A stretch of DNA of 64,000 bases from Pseudomonas sp. P8_229. Lineage in GTDB: Bacteria; Pseudomonadota; Gammaproteobacteria; Pseudomonadales; Pseudomonadaceae. Below are positions 46,374 through 56,418 of this stretch, one piece after another. The translations under genes were made by a program, and so were the position numbers. The stretch covers positions 1,540,001 to 1,604,000 of the forward strand of contig NZ_CP125378.1 of the NCBI RefSeq assembly GCF_034008635.1, written 5' to 3'. Under the pieces are notes generated by a model. That model had not been told where the DNA came from, searched no databases, and saw only the letters and a list, made by a program, of their open reading frames with translations. How positions within the stretch are numbered: position 1 is the first letter of the stretch; each line of letters begins with the position of its first letter.

Positions 46374-46667
46374 TCAGCCTTCCAGTACAGCGAGAATCTC
46401 GTTCTCAGCCATTACCAGCAGGTCTTCGCCGTCGACTTTCACAGTGTTGCTGCCGGAGTAAGGACCGAACACAACCTTGTCGCCGACTTTAACGGCCAGC
46501 GCACGCACTTCACCGTTTTCCAGGGTCTTGCCCGGGCCAGCAGCGACGATCACACCGTGGTTGGCTTTTTCAGCAGCCGAACCTGGCAGGACGATACCGC
46601 CAGCGGTTTTCTTTTCTTCTTCGCTGCGACGGATGACGACGCGGTCATGCAGAGGACGAAGCTTCAT
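46374..46667 (-). CDS. groS: Co-chaperonin GroES
   Basis: A 97-residue co-chaperonin that caps GroEL. The [14 protein letters not shown] start and the mobile loop [18 protein letters not shown] are typical, and the length is normal. It is first in the groESL operon. AGGAG lies before the ATG, and a possible heat-shock promoter sits about 170 bp upstream. Confidence 0.99.
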   Translation of the reverse strand: MKLRPLHDRVVIRRSEEEKKTAGGIVLPGSAAEKANHGVIVAAGPGKTLENGEVRALAVKVGDKVVFGPYSGSNTVKVDGEDLLVMAENEILAVLEG

Positions 46668-46832
46668 TGTCGATCTCTCCTAATTGTGGTTTTCATCGGC
46701 CGGTGTAGTCCCGGCGGGTTTAACAAATCCGGCCTGCGCCGGTTGCGGTTCGTCGAGCGAGCCGCGGAAGTCTGTCCGACTCAAATGTCGGAAACCTTTC
46801 GGTGACCGATACATAAGGGCGCATAAGCTTAT

Positions 46833-46862
46833 TACAAGGGCGGGGGCAGAAAATTTTTCATC
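46833..46862 (-). promoter_or_regulatory. Possible sigma-32 promoter of groESL
   Basis: On the minus strand GATGAAA and CCCTTGTA are 15 bp apart, a partial match to the CTTGAAA / CCCCATNT heat-shock pattern. The transcript leader would be about 165 nt. No CIRCE inverted repeat was seen. Confidence 0.35.
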
Positions 46863-46888
46863 GATTTGCCCCTTGAATGCCGCGCATA

Positions 46889-46913
46889 AAGAAACGGCAC
46901 CCGAAGGTGCCGT
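46889..46913 (-). terminator. fxsA terminator
   Basis: An ACGGCACC / GGTGCCGT stem, followed by a T-rich run on the minus strand, lies just after the fxsA stop. Confidence 0.8.
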
Positions 46914-46926
46914 GTCGATGCAGGGG

Positions 46927-47403
46927 TTACTTGCTGTCGCGATGTTCGAACTCGCCTTCGATCACATCACCCTCGCGGCCCAGAGGCTGGCGCGGTGCAG
47001 GACCGCCGCGGGGTTGCAGGTCGTCGGCGAACGCACGCTGACGAATCGCTTGTTCTTCAGCACGCTGGCGCATTTTGTTTGCCAGCAGACGACGGCTGAA
47101 CGGCAACAGCATCACCAGACCGACCACGTCGCTGACGAAGCCCGGCAGGATCAACAGGCCGCCGGCCAGTGCCAGCATCAGGCCTTCAAGCATGGTCTGC
47201 GCGGGCAGTTCACCGCGGTTCAGGCTTTCACGGGCACGCAGTGCCGTGGCCAGTCCGGCGACGCGCAGCACGAACACGCCGAACATCGAGCCGAGAATGA
47301 TCAGCAGCAGGGCCGGGAAAAACCCGATAGCCCCTGCCACTTTGACGAATACGAACAGCTCCAGCACCGGAAACAGCAGAAAGAGCAACAAAAAAGGGCG
47401 CAT
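46927..47403 (-). CDS. fxsA: FxsA-family membrane protein
   Basis: A 158-residue inner-membrane protein: LLLFLLFPVLELFVFVKVAG at the N-terminus, then further hydrophobic segments around AGGLLILPGFVSDVVGLVMLLP, the conserved FxsA pattern, and a polar C-terminal tail. In E. coli FxsA relieves phage-T7 exclusion by F plasmids; its normal role is not known. The ATG at 47403 has GAGG 8 nt upstream. It stands next to groESL, as in P. aeruginosa. Confidence 0.9.
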   Translation of the reverse strand: MRPFLLLFLLFPVLELFVFVKVAGAIGFFPALLLIILGSMFGVFVLRVAGLATALRARESLNRGELPAQTMLEGLMLALAGGLLILPGFVSDVVGLVMLLPFSRRLLANKMRQRAEEQAIRQRAFADDLQPRGGPAPRQPLGREGDVIEGEFEHRDSK

Positions 47404-47468
47404 CAAAGATTCCTCAACGCAAGAAATGCCTTGCAGTAAGCATTAGATGACGTCGCCCTTTCGTGAAT

Positions 47469-48200
47469 TCAAGCGTCGGCCACTGCATTTTTTGGCCAGA
47501 CCTCGGCGTGAGCCAGAGAAACCAAGGCTTCGCGCACTTGTATCGGCGTATGACAAGGCGCTTGAAACGGCAACCAGTACAGCGCCTGACCGATGCGCAG
47601 GTGCATGCCTTCGCTGTCGATCCCGGCCAGTTGTGCCGGCACGGTTTGCGGCAGGCCGGTCAATTCCACGTAGTGCGCAATGGCTTTGGCATGATCGCTG
47701 TTCATGTGCTCGACCATGCTGATCTCGGCCTTGCCGGCGAACGGGTTGGCCAGTGTCAGTTGATCGACCCAGTGAATCGCACCGAAACCGCCGATGTAGC
47801 GATGACGCACCGGATTGAGCACCCAGAAGTCGAAGTCATGGGCCTTGTGATAGTTCTGCGAATCGGGGAAATAACGGTAATAACGCTCGGCGGCAGCTTC
47901 AATGGCGAGCGGATCCTCGAGCTTTTGCGCTTCGGCCAGATAGGTCAGGCGACCAACGGCTTGAACGTCATCGGCCTCGCGTTCGCCGACCAGCAGCGAA
48001 CATTTCGCGTCCTTTTGCAGGTTATGGGTGTGCTGGGCGATGCGGCTGATCAGGATCAGCGGGCGGCCCTGCTCGTCCAGGCAATAGGGAACCACGGAGC
48101 CAAACGGGAAGCCGGGCATCGATTTGGAGTGGGTGGACAATACGCCACGGTATTCCTTGAGAAGCAATTCTCGGGCATTCTTGGCCGCTTCAACGCTCAA
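47469..48200 (-). CDS. HugZ-type heme/FMN split-barrel protein
   Basis: A 243-residue protein: an N-terminal pyridoxamine-phosphate-oxidase-like split barrel ([33 protein letters not shown]) and a C-terminal DUF2470 part ([20 protein letters not shown]). This two-part layout is that of HugZ-like heme-utilisation proteins. The start is TTG at 48200, because AAGGAG lies 7 nt upstream and no ATG fits; the longer frame upstream is not needed. It is divergent from an SDR gene. Heme binding or degradation is inferred from the family only. Confidence 0.83.
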   Translation of the reverse strand: MSVEAAKNARELLLKEYRGVLSTHSKSMPGFPFGSVVPYCLDEQGRPLILISRIAQHTHNLQKDAKCSLLVGEREADDVQAVGRLTYLAEAQKLEDPLAIEAAAERYYRYFPDSQNYHKAHDFDFWVLNPVRHRYIGGFGAIHWVDQLTLANPFAGKAEISMVEHMNSDHAKAIAHYVELTGLPQTVPAQLAGIDSEGMHLRIGQALYWLPFQAPCHTPIQVREALVSLAHAEVWPKNAVADA

Positions 48201-48364
48201 TTTATGACTCCTTATATAGAATCCGTCGAAAAAACGGACAGGCGCCTGGGGATAAGTCCCGGTCACGCCATCGGGCAATGCGCATGTGCAATCGGGCCAC
48301 ACCCGCTGCAGATCGAGCGGCGCCAATAACAAAAACCACTCAGACCGGCTATCGGGGCATGCGA

Positions 48365-49123
48365 ATGCAACTCAACGACAAAGTAATCATTATCACCGGC
48401 GGTTGCCAGGGTTTGGGCCGTTCCATGGCCGAGTATTTCGCCGGCAAAGGCGCGAAGCTGGCCCTGGTGGACCTGAATCAGGAAAAACTCGACGACGCGG
48501 TAGCCGCCTGCAAGGCCAAGGGTGTCGAGGCGCGCAGCTATCTGTGCAACGTGGCCAATGAAGAACAGGTTGAGCACATGGTCGCCCAGGTGGCCGAAGA
48601 CTTTGGCGCGATCCATGGCCTGATCAACAACGCCGGGATCCTGCGTGACGGCCTGCTGCTCAAGGTCAAGGACGGCGAAATGACCAAGATGAGCCTGGCC
48701 CAGTGGCAGGCGGTAATCGACGTCAACCTGACCGGCGTGTTCCTGTGCACCCGGGAAGTCGCGGCGAAAATGGTCGAGCTGAAGAACAGTGGCGCGATCA
48801 TCAATATCTCGTCGATCTCGCGCGCCGGTAACGTTGGCCAGACCAACTATTCCGCGGCCAAGGCCGGTGTTGCTGCGGCGACCGTGACCTGGGCCAAAGA
48901 GCTGGCACGCTATGGCATTCGTGTGGCGGGTATCGCGCCGGGCTTCATCGAGACCGAGATGACCCTGGGCATGAAGCCCGAAGCGCTGGAGAAGATGACG
49001 TCGGGGATTCCGCTCAAGCGCATGGGCAAACCGGAAGAGATCGCCCATTCGGCGGCGTATATTTTCGAAAACGACTATTACACCGGGCGAATTCTGGAGA
49101 TGGATGGCGGGTTGCGGATCTAG
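48365..49123 (+). CDS. Short-chain dehydrogenase/reductase
   Basis: A 252-residue classical SDR. The cofactor motif is [11 protein letters not shown], followed by NNAGILRDG, the catalytic Ser in [11 protein letters not shown] and the YSAAKAG catalytic Tyr/Lys. The layout resembles FabG-type 3-oxoacyl reductases. The ATG at 48365 has GGGG 7 nt upstream and is preferred over the one two codons earlier. The last 15 codons lie inside the 206-bp tandem array that follows, so its 3' end is repeated four more times downstream. The substrate is unknown. Confidence 0.87.
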   Translation: MQLNDKVIIITGGCQGLGRSMAEYFAGKGAKLALVDLNQEKLDDAVAACKAKGVEARSYLCNVANEEQVEHMVAQVAEDFGAIHGLINNAGILRDGLLLKVKDGEMTKMSLAQWQAVIDVNLTGVFLCTREVAAKMVELKNSGAIINISSISRAGNVGQTNYSAAKAGVAAATVTWAKELARYGIRVAGIAPGFIETEMTLGMKPEALEKMTSGIPLKRMGKPEEIAHSAAYIFENDYYTGRILEMDGGLRI

Positions 49124-50099
49124 AGCGTCACCACAAACAACTGTGGGAGCGGGCTTGCTCGCGAATGCGGTGGATCAGACAACTGATGGGTTGAATGACA
49201 CACCGCATTCGCGAGCAAGCCCGCTCCCACAATGGATTGCATTCAGTCAGCTAATCAATCGTCGCTGATGGTGATCAATCACTACACCGGGCGGATTCTG
49301 GAGATGGATGGCGGGTTGCGGATCTAGAAGCGTCACCACAAAACAACTGTGGGAGCGGGCTTGCTCGCGAATGCGGTGGATCAGACAACTGATGGGTTGA
49401 ATGACGCACCGCATTCGCGAGCAAGCCCGCTCCCACAATGGATTGCATTCAGTCAGCTAATCAATCGTCGCTGATGGTGATCAATCACTACACCGGGCGG
49501 ATTCTGGAGATGGATGGCGGGTTGCGCATCTAGCAGCGTCACCACAAAACAACTGTGGGAGCGGGCTTGCTCGCGAATGCGGTGGATCAGACAACTGATG
49601 GGTTGAATGACACACCGCATTCGCGAGCAAGCCCGCTCCCACAATGGATTGCATTCAGTCAGCTAATCAATCGTCGCTGATGGTGATCAATCACTACACC
49701 GGGCGGATTCTGGAGATGGATGGCGGGTTGCGGATCTAGAAGCGTCACCACAAAACAACTGTGGGAGCGGGCTTGCTCGCGAATGCGGTGGATCAGACAA
49801 CTGATGGGTTGAATGACGCACCGCATTCGCGAGCAAGCCCGCTCCCACAATGGATTGCATTCAGTCAGCTAATCAATCGTCGCTGATGGTGATCAATCAC
49901 TACACCGGGCGGATTCTGGAGATGGATGGCGGGTTGCGCATCTAGCAGCGTCACCACAAAACAACTGTGGGAGCGGGCTTGCTCGCGAAGGCGGTGGATC
50001 AGACAACTGATGGGTTGAATGACGCACCGCATTCGCGAGCAAGCCCGCTCCCACGATGGATTGCATTCAGTCAGCTAATCAATCGTCGCTGATGGTGAT
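49079..50099. repeat. Five-copy 206-bp tandem array made of two gene ends and a REPIN
   Basis: Units start at 49079 (204 bp), 49283, 49489, 49695 and 49901 (206 bp each; the last ends at 50099 without the 7-bp joint). Each unit holds the final 15 codons of the SDR gene, a REPIN (49142-49231, 49348-49437, 49554-49643, 49760-49849, 49966-50055) and the final 7 codons of mrp read from the other strand. A 7-bp joint CAATCAC links copies. Units 2 and 4 look identical; units 3 and 5 share GCGCATCTAGCAGCG. Unit 1 keeps the true SDR end and unit 5 the true mrp end. Confidence 0.95.
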
Positions 50100-51173
50100 A
50101 TTCGGCATCGCCGGCGTCGCCGCTTCCTGCAACACAATCCGCGCGCCGACATGGCGGGCCAGTTCCTGGTAGACCATGGCGATCTGGCTGTCCGGCTCGG
50201 CGATCACCGTCGGCTTGCCGCCATCGGCCTGTTCGCGGATCAGCATCGACAGCGGCAGCGAGGCCAGCAGTTCGACGCCGTACTGAGTCGCCAGCTTCTC
50301 ACCACCGCCCTCACCGAACAGATGCTCGGCATGACCGCAGTTCGAGCAGATGTGCACCGCCATGTTTTCCACCACGCCCAGCACCGGAATGTTGACCTTG
50401 CGGAACATTTCCACGCCTTTGCGTGCGTCCAGCAACGCCAGATCCTGCGGGGTGGTGACGATCACGGCGCCGGCCACCGGGACTTTCTGCGCCAGGGTCA
50501 GTTGGATGTCGCCGGTGCCTGGCGGCATGTCGATCACCAGATAGTCCAGATCGCCCCACGCGGTTTGCGTGACCAGTTGCAGCAACGCGCCGGAGACCAT
50601 CGGCCCACGCCAGACCATCGGCGTGTTGTCGTCGGTCAGGAACGCCATCGACATGACTTCGACACCGTGGGCCTTGAGCGGCACGAACCACTTCTGGTCC
50701 TTGACCTCAGGACGGGTGCGCTCGGGGATGCCGAACATGATGCCCTGGCTCGGGCCATAGATATCGGCATCGAGAATCCCCACCTTGGCGCCTTCGCGGG
50801 CCAGGGCCAGCGCGAGGTTGGCGGCGGTGGTCGACTTGCCCACACCACCCTTGCCGGACGCCACGGCGACCACGTTCTTGACGTTGGCCAGCCCCGGAAT
50901 CTGCGCCTGGGCCTTGTGCGCAGCGATCACGCTATTGACCTCGACCTTGGCAATGACCACGCCATCGATATTCTCGATGGCCAGTTGCAGCAATTGCGCC
51001 CAGCCGCTCTTGAACAGACCGGCGGCGTAGCCGATTTCCAGCTGAACCTTGACGCGGTCGCCATCGATCTCGATGTTCTTCACGCATCCGGCGCTGACCG
51101 GGTCCTGGTTCAGGTAAGGGTCGGTGTATTGGCTGAGGACGGCTTCCACCGCTGCGCGAGTGACGGCGCTCAT
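50079..51173 (-). CDS. apbC: Mrp/ApbC iron-sulfur cluster carrier ATPase
   Basis: A 364-residue P-loop NTPase that carries and transfers Fe-S clusters. N-terminal MIP18-like domain (about 1-90), then the deviant Walker A ASGKGGVGKSTTAANLA, the Switch/Walker B segment LDYLVIDMPPGTGD, and the CxxC cluster site in HICSNCGHAEHLFG. GGAG is 7 nt before the ATG at 51173. The last 7 codons are in the tandem array. It is divergent from metG, as in other pseudomonads. Confidence 0.93.
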   Translation of the reverse strand: MSAVTRAAVEAVLSQYTDPYLNQDPVSAGCVKNIEIDGDRVKVQLEIGYAAGLFKSGWAQLLQLAIENIDGVVIAKVEVNSVIAAHKAQAQIPGLANVKNVVAVASGKGGVGKSTTAANLALALAREGAKVGILDADIYGPSQGIMFGIPERTRPEVKDQKWFVPLKAHGVEVMSMAFLTDDNTPMVWRGPMVSGALLQLVTQTAWGDLDYLVIDMPPGTGDIQLTLAQKVPVAGAVIVTTPQDLALLDARKGVEMFRKVNIPVLGVVENMAVHICSNCGHAEHLFGEGGGEKLATQYGVELLASLPLSMLIREQADGGKPTVIAEPDSQIAMVYQELARHVGARIVLQEAATPAMPNITISDD

Positions 51174-51495
51174 GGGCAACTCCGATAACAAGACTGGGAA
51201 AAGATGGCGGGTATCGTACGCTGGACGCAGATTTGTGGCGAACTGATTACTTGAGCCCGTTAACCCCTGTGGCGAGGGGTTTTATCCCCGATCAGCTGCG
51301 AAGCAGTCGCAAAACCATCACCCGCGGTGTGTCTGATAGGCCCTGACATCTGGTTTGGGGGCGGCTTCGCCACCCATCGGGGATGAATCCCCTCGCCACA
51401 AATGCTCTCAAAGTAGGCAGCGGCACAGGGGTGAAAAATATGCGCCGGCGCTTTATAGTGGCCGACCTCCGTTTCATCAAGTAGCGAAGCCCCAC
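51174..51495. promoter_or_regulatory. Divergent mrp-metG region containing a long palindromic repeat
   Basis: About 320 bp separate the two starts. Most of the central part (51266-51402) is a palindromic repeat, leaving about 90 bp on each side for promoters. No clear -35/-10 pair was recognised. Confidence 0.5.
51266..51402. repeat. Long palindromic repeat, 'gtggcgaggggatttatccccgat' family, copy 3
   Basis: CCTGTGGCGAGGGG at the left is mirrored by CCCCTCGCCACA at the right, with inner ATCCCCGAT / ATCGGGGAT arms. It is closest to copy 2 (33921-34059) and lies between divergent promoters. Confidence 0.86.
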
Positions 51496-53547
51496 ATGTC
51501 CGAACCACGCAAGATCCTCGTCACCAGCGCCCTGCCCTACGCCAACGGTTCGATTCACCTTGGCCATATGCTGGAATACATCCAGACCGATATGTGGGTG
51601 CGCTTCCAGAAGCATCGCGGCAACCAGTGCATCTATGTCTGCGCCGACGACGCCCACGGTTCGGCGATCATGCTGCGCGCGGAAAAAGAAGGCATCACCC
51701 CGGAACAACTGATCGCCAACGTGCAGGCTGAACACAGCGCCGACTTTGCCGAGTTCCTCGTTGATTTCGACAACTTCCACTCCACTCACGCTGAAGAAAA
51801 CCGTGAGCTGTCGAGTCAGATCTACCTCAAGCTGCGTGACGCCGGGCACATCGCCCAGCGCTCGATCACCCAGTATTTCGACCCGGAAAAGAAAATGTTC
51901 CTGGCCGACCGCTTCATCAAGGGCACCTGCCCGAAATGCGGCACCGAAGACCAGTACGGCGACAACTGCGAAAAATGCGGCGCGACCTACGCCCCGACCG
52001 ATCTGAAGGATCCGAAGTCGGCCATCTCCGGCGCCACCCCGGTGCTCAAGGATTCCCAGCACTTCTTCTTCAAGCTCCCGGACTTCCAGCAGATGCTGCA
52101 GACCTGGACCCGCAGCGGCACCCTGCAGGACGCCGTTGCCAACAAGATCGCCGAGTGGCTGGATGCCGGCCTGCAGCAGTGGGACATCTCCCGCGATGCG
52201 CCGTACTTCGGTTTCGAGATCCCGGACGAGCCAGGCAAATATTTCTACGTGTGGCTGGACGCGCCGATCGGCTACATGGCGAGCTTCAAGAACCTGTGCA
52301 ACCGCACGCCGGAGCTGGACTTCGACGCGTTCTGGGGCAAGGACTCCACCGCCGAGCTGTACCACTTCATCGGCAAGGACATCGTCAACTTCCACGCCCT
52401 GTTCTGGCCAGCCATGCTCGAAGGCGCCGGCTTCCGCAAGCCTACCGGGATCAACGTGCACGGCTACCTGACGGTCAACGGCCAGAAGATGTCCAAGTCC
52501 CGCGGTACTTTCATCAAGGCCCGTACTTACCTGGATCACCTGTCGCCGGAATACCTGCGCTACTACTACGCGGCCAAACTGGGCCGTGGCGTCGATGACC
52601 TCGACCTGAACCTCGAAGACTTCGTGCAGAAGGTCAACTCCGACCTGGTCGGCAAAGTGGTCAACATCGCCAGCCGTTGCGCCGGTTTCATCCAGAAAGG
52701 TAACGGCGGCCTGCTGGTCGACAACAATGCCGCGCCAGAGTTGACCGAGGCTTTCCTCGCGGCTGCGCCAGGCATTGCCGACGCCTATGAAGCCCGCGAC
52801 TTTGCCCGCGCCATGCGTGAAACCATGGCCCTGGCCGACCGCGCCAACGCGTGGATCGCCGACAAGGCCCCATGGTCGTTGAACAAGCAGGAAGGCAAAC
52901 AGGATGAAGTCCAGGCGATCTGTGCCACCGCCATCAACCTGTTCCGCCAACTGGTGATCTTCCTCAAACCGGTGCTGCCGCTGCTGGCCGCCGATGCGGA
53001 GGCGTTCCTCAACGTCGCCCCGCTGACCTGGAACGACCACACCACGCTGCTGGCCAACCACCAGTTGAACGAATTCAAGCCGTTGATGACCCGCATCGAC
53101 CCGGTAAAAGTACAAGCCATGAGCGACGCCTCGAAAGAAGACCTGACCGCCAGCCAGACCGACACCGGCGCTGCCGCACCTGCGGGCAACGGCGAACTGG
53201 CCAAGGATCCGCTGTCGCCGGAAATCGACTTCGACGCTTTTGCCGCCATCGACCTGCGCGTCGCCCTGATCGTCAAGGCCGAGCACGTGGAAGGCGCCGA
53301 CAAGCTGCTGCGCCTGACGCTGGACATCGGTGACGAGCAACGCAACGTGTTCTCCGGGATCAAGAGCGCTTACCCGGACCCGTCCAAGCTCGACGGTCGC
53401 CTGACCATGATGATCGCCAACCTCAAGCCACGAAAAATGAAGTTCGGCATCTCCGAAGGCATGGTGATGGCCGCCGGTCCCGGCGGTGAAGAAATCTACC
53501 TGCTGAGCCCGGACAGCGGCGCCAAGCCGGGTCAACGCATCAAGTAA
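51496..53547 (+). CDS. metG: Methionyl-tRNA synthetase
   Basis: A 683-residue class I synthetase that charges tRNA-Met. The HIGH-type motif is HLGH in [10 protein letters not shown], the zinc knuckle is [18 protein letters not shown], the signature KMSKS lies in [11 protein letters not shown], and a C-terminal tRNA-binding OB domain (about 575-683) contains [19 protein letters not shown]. The ATG at 51496 gives the normal [18 protein letters not shown] start although the ribosome site is weak. It is divergent from mrp and followed by a clear terminator. Confidence 0.98.
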   Translation: MSEPRKILVTSALPYANGSIHLGHMLEYIQTDMWVRFQKHRGNQCIYVCADDAHGSAIMLRAEKEGITPEQLIANVQAEHSADFAEFLVDFDNFHSTHAEENRELSSQIYLKLRDAGHIAQRSITQYFDPEKKMFLADRFIKGTCPKCGTEDQYGDNCEKCGATYAPTDLKDPKSAISGATPVLKDSQHFFFKLPDFQQMLQTWTRSGTLQDAVANKIAEWLDAGLQQWDISRDAPYFGFEIPDEPGKYFYVWLDAPIGYMASFKNLCNRTPELDFDAFWGKDSTAELYHFIGKDIVNFHALFWPAMLEGAGFRKPTGINVHGYLTVNGQKMSKSRGTFIKARTYLDHLSPEYLRYYYAAKLGRGVDDLDLNLEDFVQKVNSDLVGKVVNIASRCAGFIQKGNGGLLVDNNAAPELTEAFLAAAPGIADAYEARDFARAMRETMALADRANAWIADKAPWSLNKQEGKQDEVQAICATAINLFRQLVIFLKPVLPLLAADAEAFLNVAPLTWNDHTTLLANHQLNEFKPLMTRIDPVKVQAMSDASKEDLTASQTDTGAAAPAGNGELAKDPLSPEIDFDAFAAIDLRVALIVKAEHVEGADKLLRLTLDIGDEQRNVFSGIKSAYPDPSKLDGRLTMMIANLKPRKMKFGISEGMVMAAGPGGEEIYLLSPDSGAKPGQRIK

Positions 53548-53564
53548 GGCCCAGCGGTAAAACG

Positions 53565-53602
53565 ATCCCACAGGCATGTTCCGCAGGCCTGTGGGATTTT
53601 TC
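53565..53602 (+). terminator. metG terminator
   Basis: An ATCCCACAGGC / GCCTGTGGGAT stem followed by T residues lies just after the metG stop. Confidence 0.9.
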
Positions 53603-53661
53603 ATATCTGGCCGGATAATGCCTAACCTTAAGAGACACTCGCCCGTTTCGCTGGCAGAACC

Positions 53662-54231
53662 ATGACCGAACTTGCGCTTACGCTGATCAGTGCCGCCCTG
53701 CTCAACAACTTCGTGTTGCACTGGCCGCTGGGCGTCGATCCGTTGTTGGCCGGCAGCCGCCGCCAGGTGCATGCGTTGGGGCTGGCGACATCGTGCCTGA
53801 TGCTGGTGACGGGCGTTACCGGTCACGCGATCTGGCATTGGCTGCTGGTGCCGTTGCAACTGCAGGCACTGCACCTGTTTGTGTTCCTGCCGCTCAGCGT
53901 GTTGCTGATCGCGCCGATGCTGAAACTGCTGGCGCGCTGGCTGCCTGACTGGCCCTTCGACGGACTGTGGCCGCTGTTGCTGGGCAATGCCGGCGTGCTG
54001 GGCCTGGCCTTGATCAATGCGCAAAATGATCGAGGCTTGTTGCAGGCAACGGCGCTGAGCATCGGCGCCGGGCTGGGTTTCTGGCTGGTGCTGAGCCTGT
54101 TCCGCGATTTGCGTGAGCGCACGGCCGACAACGACATTCCCCTGCCCTTTCGCGGCCTGCCGATCGATCTGATCGGCGCCGGACTGATCGCAGTGATTTT
54201 TCTCGGATTCAGTGGACTGATCAAAACATGA
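53662..54231 (+). CDS. rnfA: RnfA-like inner-membrane subunit lacking cluster cysteines
   Basis: A 189-residue membrane protein with about six segments, aligned along its whole length with RnfA/RsxA (for example [36 protein letters not shown]). In usual RnfA one Cys in 'LGLCP' and one in 'TTNCAVLG' help hold the intramembrane [2Fe-2S] cluster. Here these positions read LGVDP (Asp26) and GNAGVLG (Ala), so both ligands are gone. The stop overlaps the rnfB start (ATGA). It belongs to a coupled rnfA-B-D-G-E-nth operon with no rnfC. The membrane electron path is therefore not the standard one. Confidence 0.85.
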   Translation: MTELALTLISAALLNNFVLHWPLGVDPLLAGSRRQVHALGLATSCLMLVTGVTGHAIWHWLLVPLQLQALHLFVFLPLSVLLIAPMLKLLARWLPDWPFDGLWPLLLGNAGVLGLALINAQNDRGLLQATALSIGAGLGFWLVLSLFRDLRERTADNDIPLPFRGLPIDLIGAGLIAVIFLGFSGLIKT

Positions 54232-55448
54232 GTCTGATTCAACTCATCGATGCCCTCCTGCCGCAGACCCAATGCGGCAAATGCGGTCACCCCGGCTGCA
54301 AGCCCTATGCGCAAGGCATCGTCGACGGCGAACCGATCAACAAATGCCCACCGGGCGGCGACGAAACCATTGCCGCCCTGGCTGAGCTGTTGAATGTGCC
54401 GGTGCTGGAGCTGGACATCAGCCGGGGTTCGGCACCGCCACAAGTAGCCTACATCCGCGAAGCCGAGTGCATCGGCTGCACCAAGTGCATTCAGGCCTGC
54501 CCGATCGATGCCATCGTCGGCGCCGCGAAACTGATGCACACCGTGCTGATCGACGAATGTACCGGTTGCGACCTGTGCGTGGCGCCCTGCCCGGTCGATT
54601 GCATCGAGATGCATCCGCTGCCGCTCGGCACCTTGCCGGTGGTCGGCGGTCTGGCGTCCAGCCTGGAAGAGCAACGCGCGCGCACCGCCAAACGTGACCA
54701 TGCTCGCCAGCGCTTCGAACGACGCAACGCCCGCCTGCAACGCGAAGAACAACAGAAACAGGCTGAGCGCGAAGCCCGGGCGCAACGTGCAGCGCAACCG
54801 GCTGTGGCAACCCTCGATCCGGTACAGGCGGCCCTGGAACGCGTGCGCGCGCAGAAAGCCGCGACCGCCGACGCGGCGCTGAAAAAAGCCAGGATTGATG
54901 TCGCCATGAGCCGCGCGCAGTTGCACAAATCGCTGAAAGCCTTCGGCCATCCACCGACGTTCGAACAGCAGTCGCAACTGATTGTATTGCAACAGCAGTT
55001 CGAAGCTGCCGAACAGGCGTTGGCAAAACTCGAAAGCAGCGCCCCCAGCGCACCAGCAACTGCGACCCCGGCTCCGGCTCCGGCGAAAGACGCGGACCTG
55101 AAACGAGCAAAAATCCAGCTGGCCATGCGCCGCGCCGAACTGAAAAAGGCCCAGACCGCCGAGGCGCCGCCGGAGCAGATCGCCACGCTGGAACAGGCCT
55201 TGCGTGACGCCGAGCAGGCGCTTCACGCTGCCGAAGCCGCCAGTGAGCAGCCGGCACCTGACCTCATGCGCGTGGAAAAACGTCCGATCGACAGCCAACT
55301 GCGCCAGTTGAAAACCGAACTGGCCTACGCCCGCGCCGACCTGAGCAAACTCGAACGCCGCGCCGACACACCGAGCGAAGTCCTCGACAAGGCCCGCGCC
55401 CGTCTGCACGACGCCGAGCGTCAGGTACACGACCATGTCGCCCCGTGA
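54228..55448 (+). CDS. rnfB: RnfB-like ferredoxin subunit with no membrane anchor and an RnfC-like tail
   Basis: A 406-residue protein, about twice the usual RnfB. Residues 1-45 hold the RnfB Fe-S domain (Cys16, 19, 24, 40); 75-125 hold two 4Fe-4S ferredoxin motifs (Cys81/84/87/91 and 111/114/117/121). The usual N-terminal membrane helix is missing: the protein begins [20 protein letters not shown]. Residues about 150-406 are charged, Ala-rich helical repeats ([54 protein letters not shown]), like the C-terminal tail of RnfC proteins. I infer a fusion left by loss of the RnfC catalytic part. Its start overlaps rnfA by 4 bp and its end overlaps rnfD by 14 bp. Confidence 0.86.
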   Translation: MSLIQLIDALLPQTQCGKCGHPGCKPYAQGIVDGEPINKCPPGGDETIAALAELLNVPVLELDISRGSAPPQVAYIREAECIGCTKCIQACPIDAIVGAAKLMHTVLIDECTGCDLCVAPCPVDCIEMHPLPLGTLPVVGGLASSLEEQRARTAKRDHARQRFERRNARLQREEQQKQAEREARAQRAAQPAVATLDPVQAALERVRAQKAATADAALKKARIDVAMSRAQLHKSLKAFGHPPTFEQQSQLIVLQQQFEAAEQALAKLESSAPSAPATATPAPAPAKDADLKRAKIQLAMRRAELKKAQTAEAPPEQIATLEQALRDAEQALHAAEAASEQPAPDLMRVEKRPIDSQLRQLKTELAYARADLSKLERRADTPSEVLDKARARLHDAERQVHDHVAP

Positions 55449-56418
55449 CGCACCGGATGATCGCCTGCAACAGGCGATGAAACAGGTGCTGCTCGCCACG
55501 CTGCCGGGGCTGCTGGCGTTGTTCTGGCTGTACGGCTGGGGCGTGTTGATCAATCTGCTTCTGGCGGCGAGCACCGCGTTACTCGTCGAGGCAGGCGTCA
55601 CCCGCCTGCGCCGACAGCCGCTGCAACCGACGCTGAGCGACGGCAGCGCACTGGTCAGCGCCACCCTGTTGGCGGCGGCCCTGCCGCCTTATTGCCCGTG
55701 GTGGTTGACCGTTATCGCGATCGCTTCGGGCCTGCTGTTCGGCAAACACCTGTACGGTGGCATCGGCAAGAATCCGTTCAATCCGGCCATGCTCGGCTTT
55801 GCGCTGGTGATGGTGCTGTTCCCGCAACCGATGACGCACTGGCCCGCGCACGGCATGAATCTGCTGGCAGCGTTTGAACAGGTTTTCAACCCGGGTCAGG
55901 CGCCGGACGCCTGGGTCCAGGCCACGGCGCTGGACAGCCTGCGCATCAACAAAAGCCTGACGATGGATGAGCTGTTCGCCGCCAGCCCGGCGTTCGGGCA
56001 TTTCGGCGGACGCGGCGTTGAGTGGGTCAATCTGGCGTTTCTCGCCGGGGGGCTGTTGCTGTTGCAACGCCGGGTGATTGGCTGGCAAGCACCCGTCGGC
56101 ATGTTGGTCAGCCTGTTTGTCGTCAGCCTGCTCTTTTGGAACGGCTCGGGTTCCGACTCCCATGGCTCGCCGCTGTTTCATCTGCTGAGTGGAGCGACCA
56201 TGCTCGGCGCGTTCTTCATCATTACCGAACCGGTGTCCGGCGCAAAAAGCCCGTTGGCCCGACTGCTGTTCGGCGTCGGTGTCGGCTTGCTGACCTACCT
56301 GATCCGCACATGGGGCGGCTACCCGGACGGCGTTGCGTTTGCCGTGTTGCTGATGAATCTCTGTGTGCCGGCGCTGGAACGCTTCGCCGCTGCCCGCCAG
56401 GCACGGGTGACCCCATGA
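55435..56418 (+). CDS. rnfD: RnfD-like membrane subunit
   Basis: A 327-residue membrane protein of the NqrB/RnfD family. The conserved [20 protein letters not shown] is present, and the site of covalent FMN is probably Thr164 in [24 protein letters not shown] near the C-terminus is also conserved. It should carry electrons across the membrane. Its start overlaps the end of rnfB by 14 bp, where rnfC would lie in other genomes; there is no room for one. The rnfG start overlaps its stop. Confidence 0.88.
   Translation: MSPRDAPDDRLQQAMKQVLLATLPGLLALFWLYGWGVLINLLLAASTALLVEAGVTRLRRQPLQPTLSDGSALVSATLLAAALPPYCPWWLTVIAIASGLLFGKHLYGGIGKNPFNPAMLGFALVMVLFPQPMTHWPAHGMNLLAAFEQVFNPGQAPDAWVQATALDSLRINKSLTMDELFAASPAFGHFGGRGVEWVNLAFLAGGLLLLQRRVIGWQAPVGMLVSLFVVSLLFWNGSGSDSHGSPLFHLLSGATMLGAFFIITEPVSGAKSPLARLLFGVGVGLLTYLIRTWGGYPDGVAFAVLLMNLCVPALERFAAARQARVTP

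Noticed and set aside
46668..46926. CIRCE-type operator upstream of groES
   Set aside because: No 9-bp inverted repeat with 9-bp spacing (TTAGCACTC type) is present; a sigma-32 type promoter is the better guess.
49247..49850. Three nearly identical 63-codon frames in the tandem array
   Set aside because: They arise from REP arms and copied gene ends. They have no ribosome site and repeat only because the DNA repeats.
49079..50099. CRISPR array
   Set aside because: Units are 206 bp, nearly identical throughout, have no variable spacers, and no cas gene is nearby.
51292..54024. A 910-codon open frame opposite metG and rnfA
   Set aside because: Same reason: composition typical of antisense frames, no ribosome site, and it covers two well-identified genes and a repeat.
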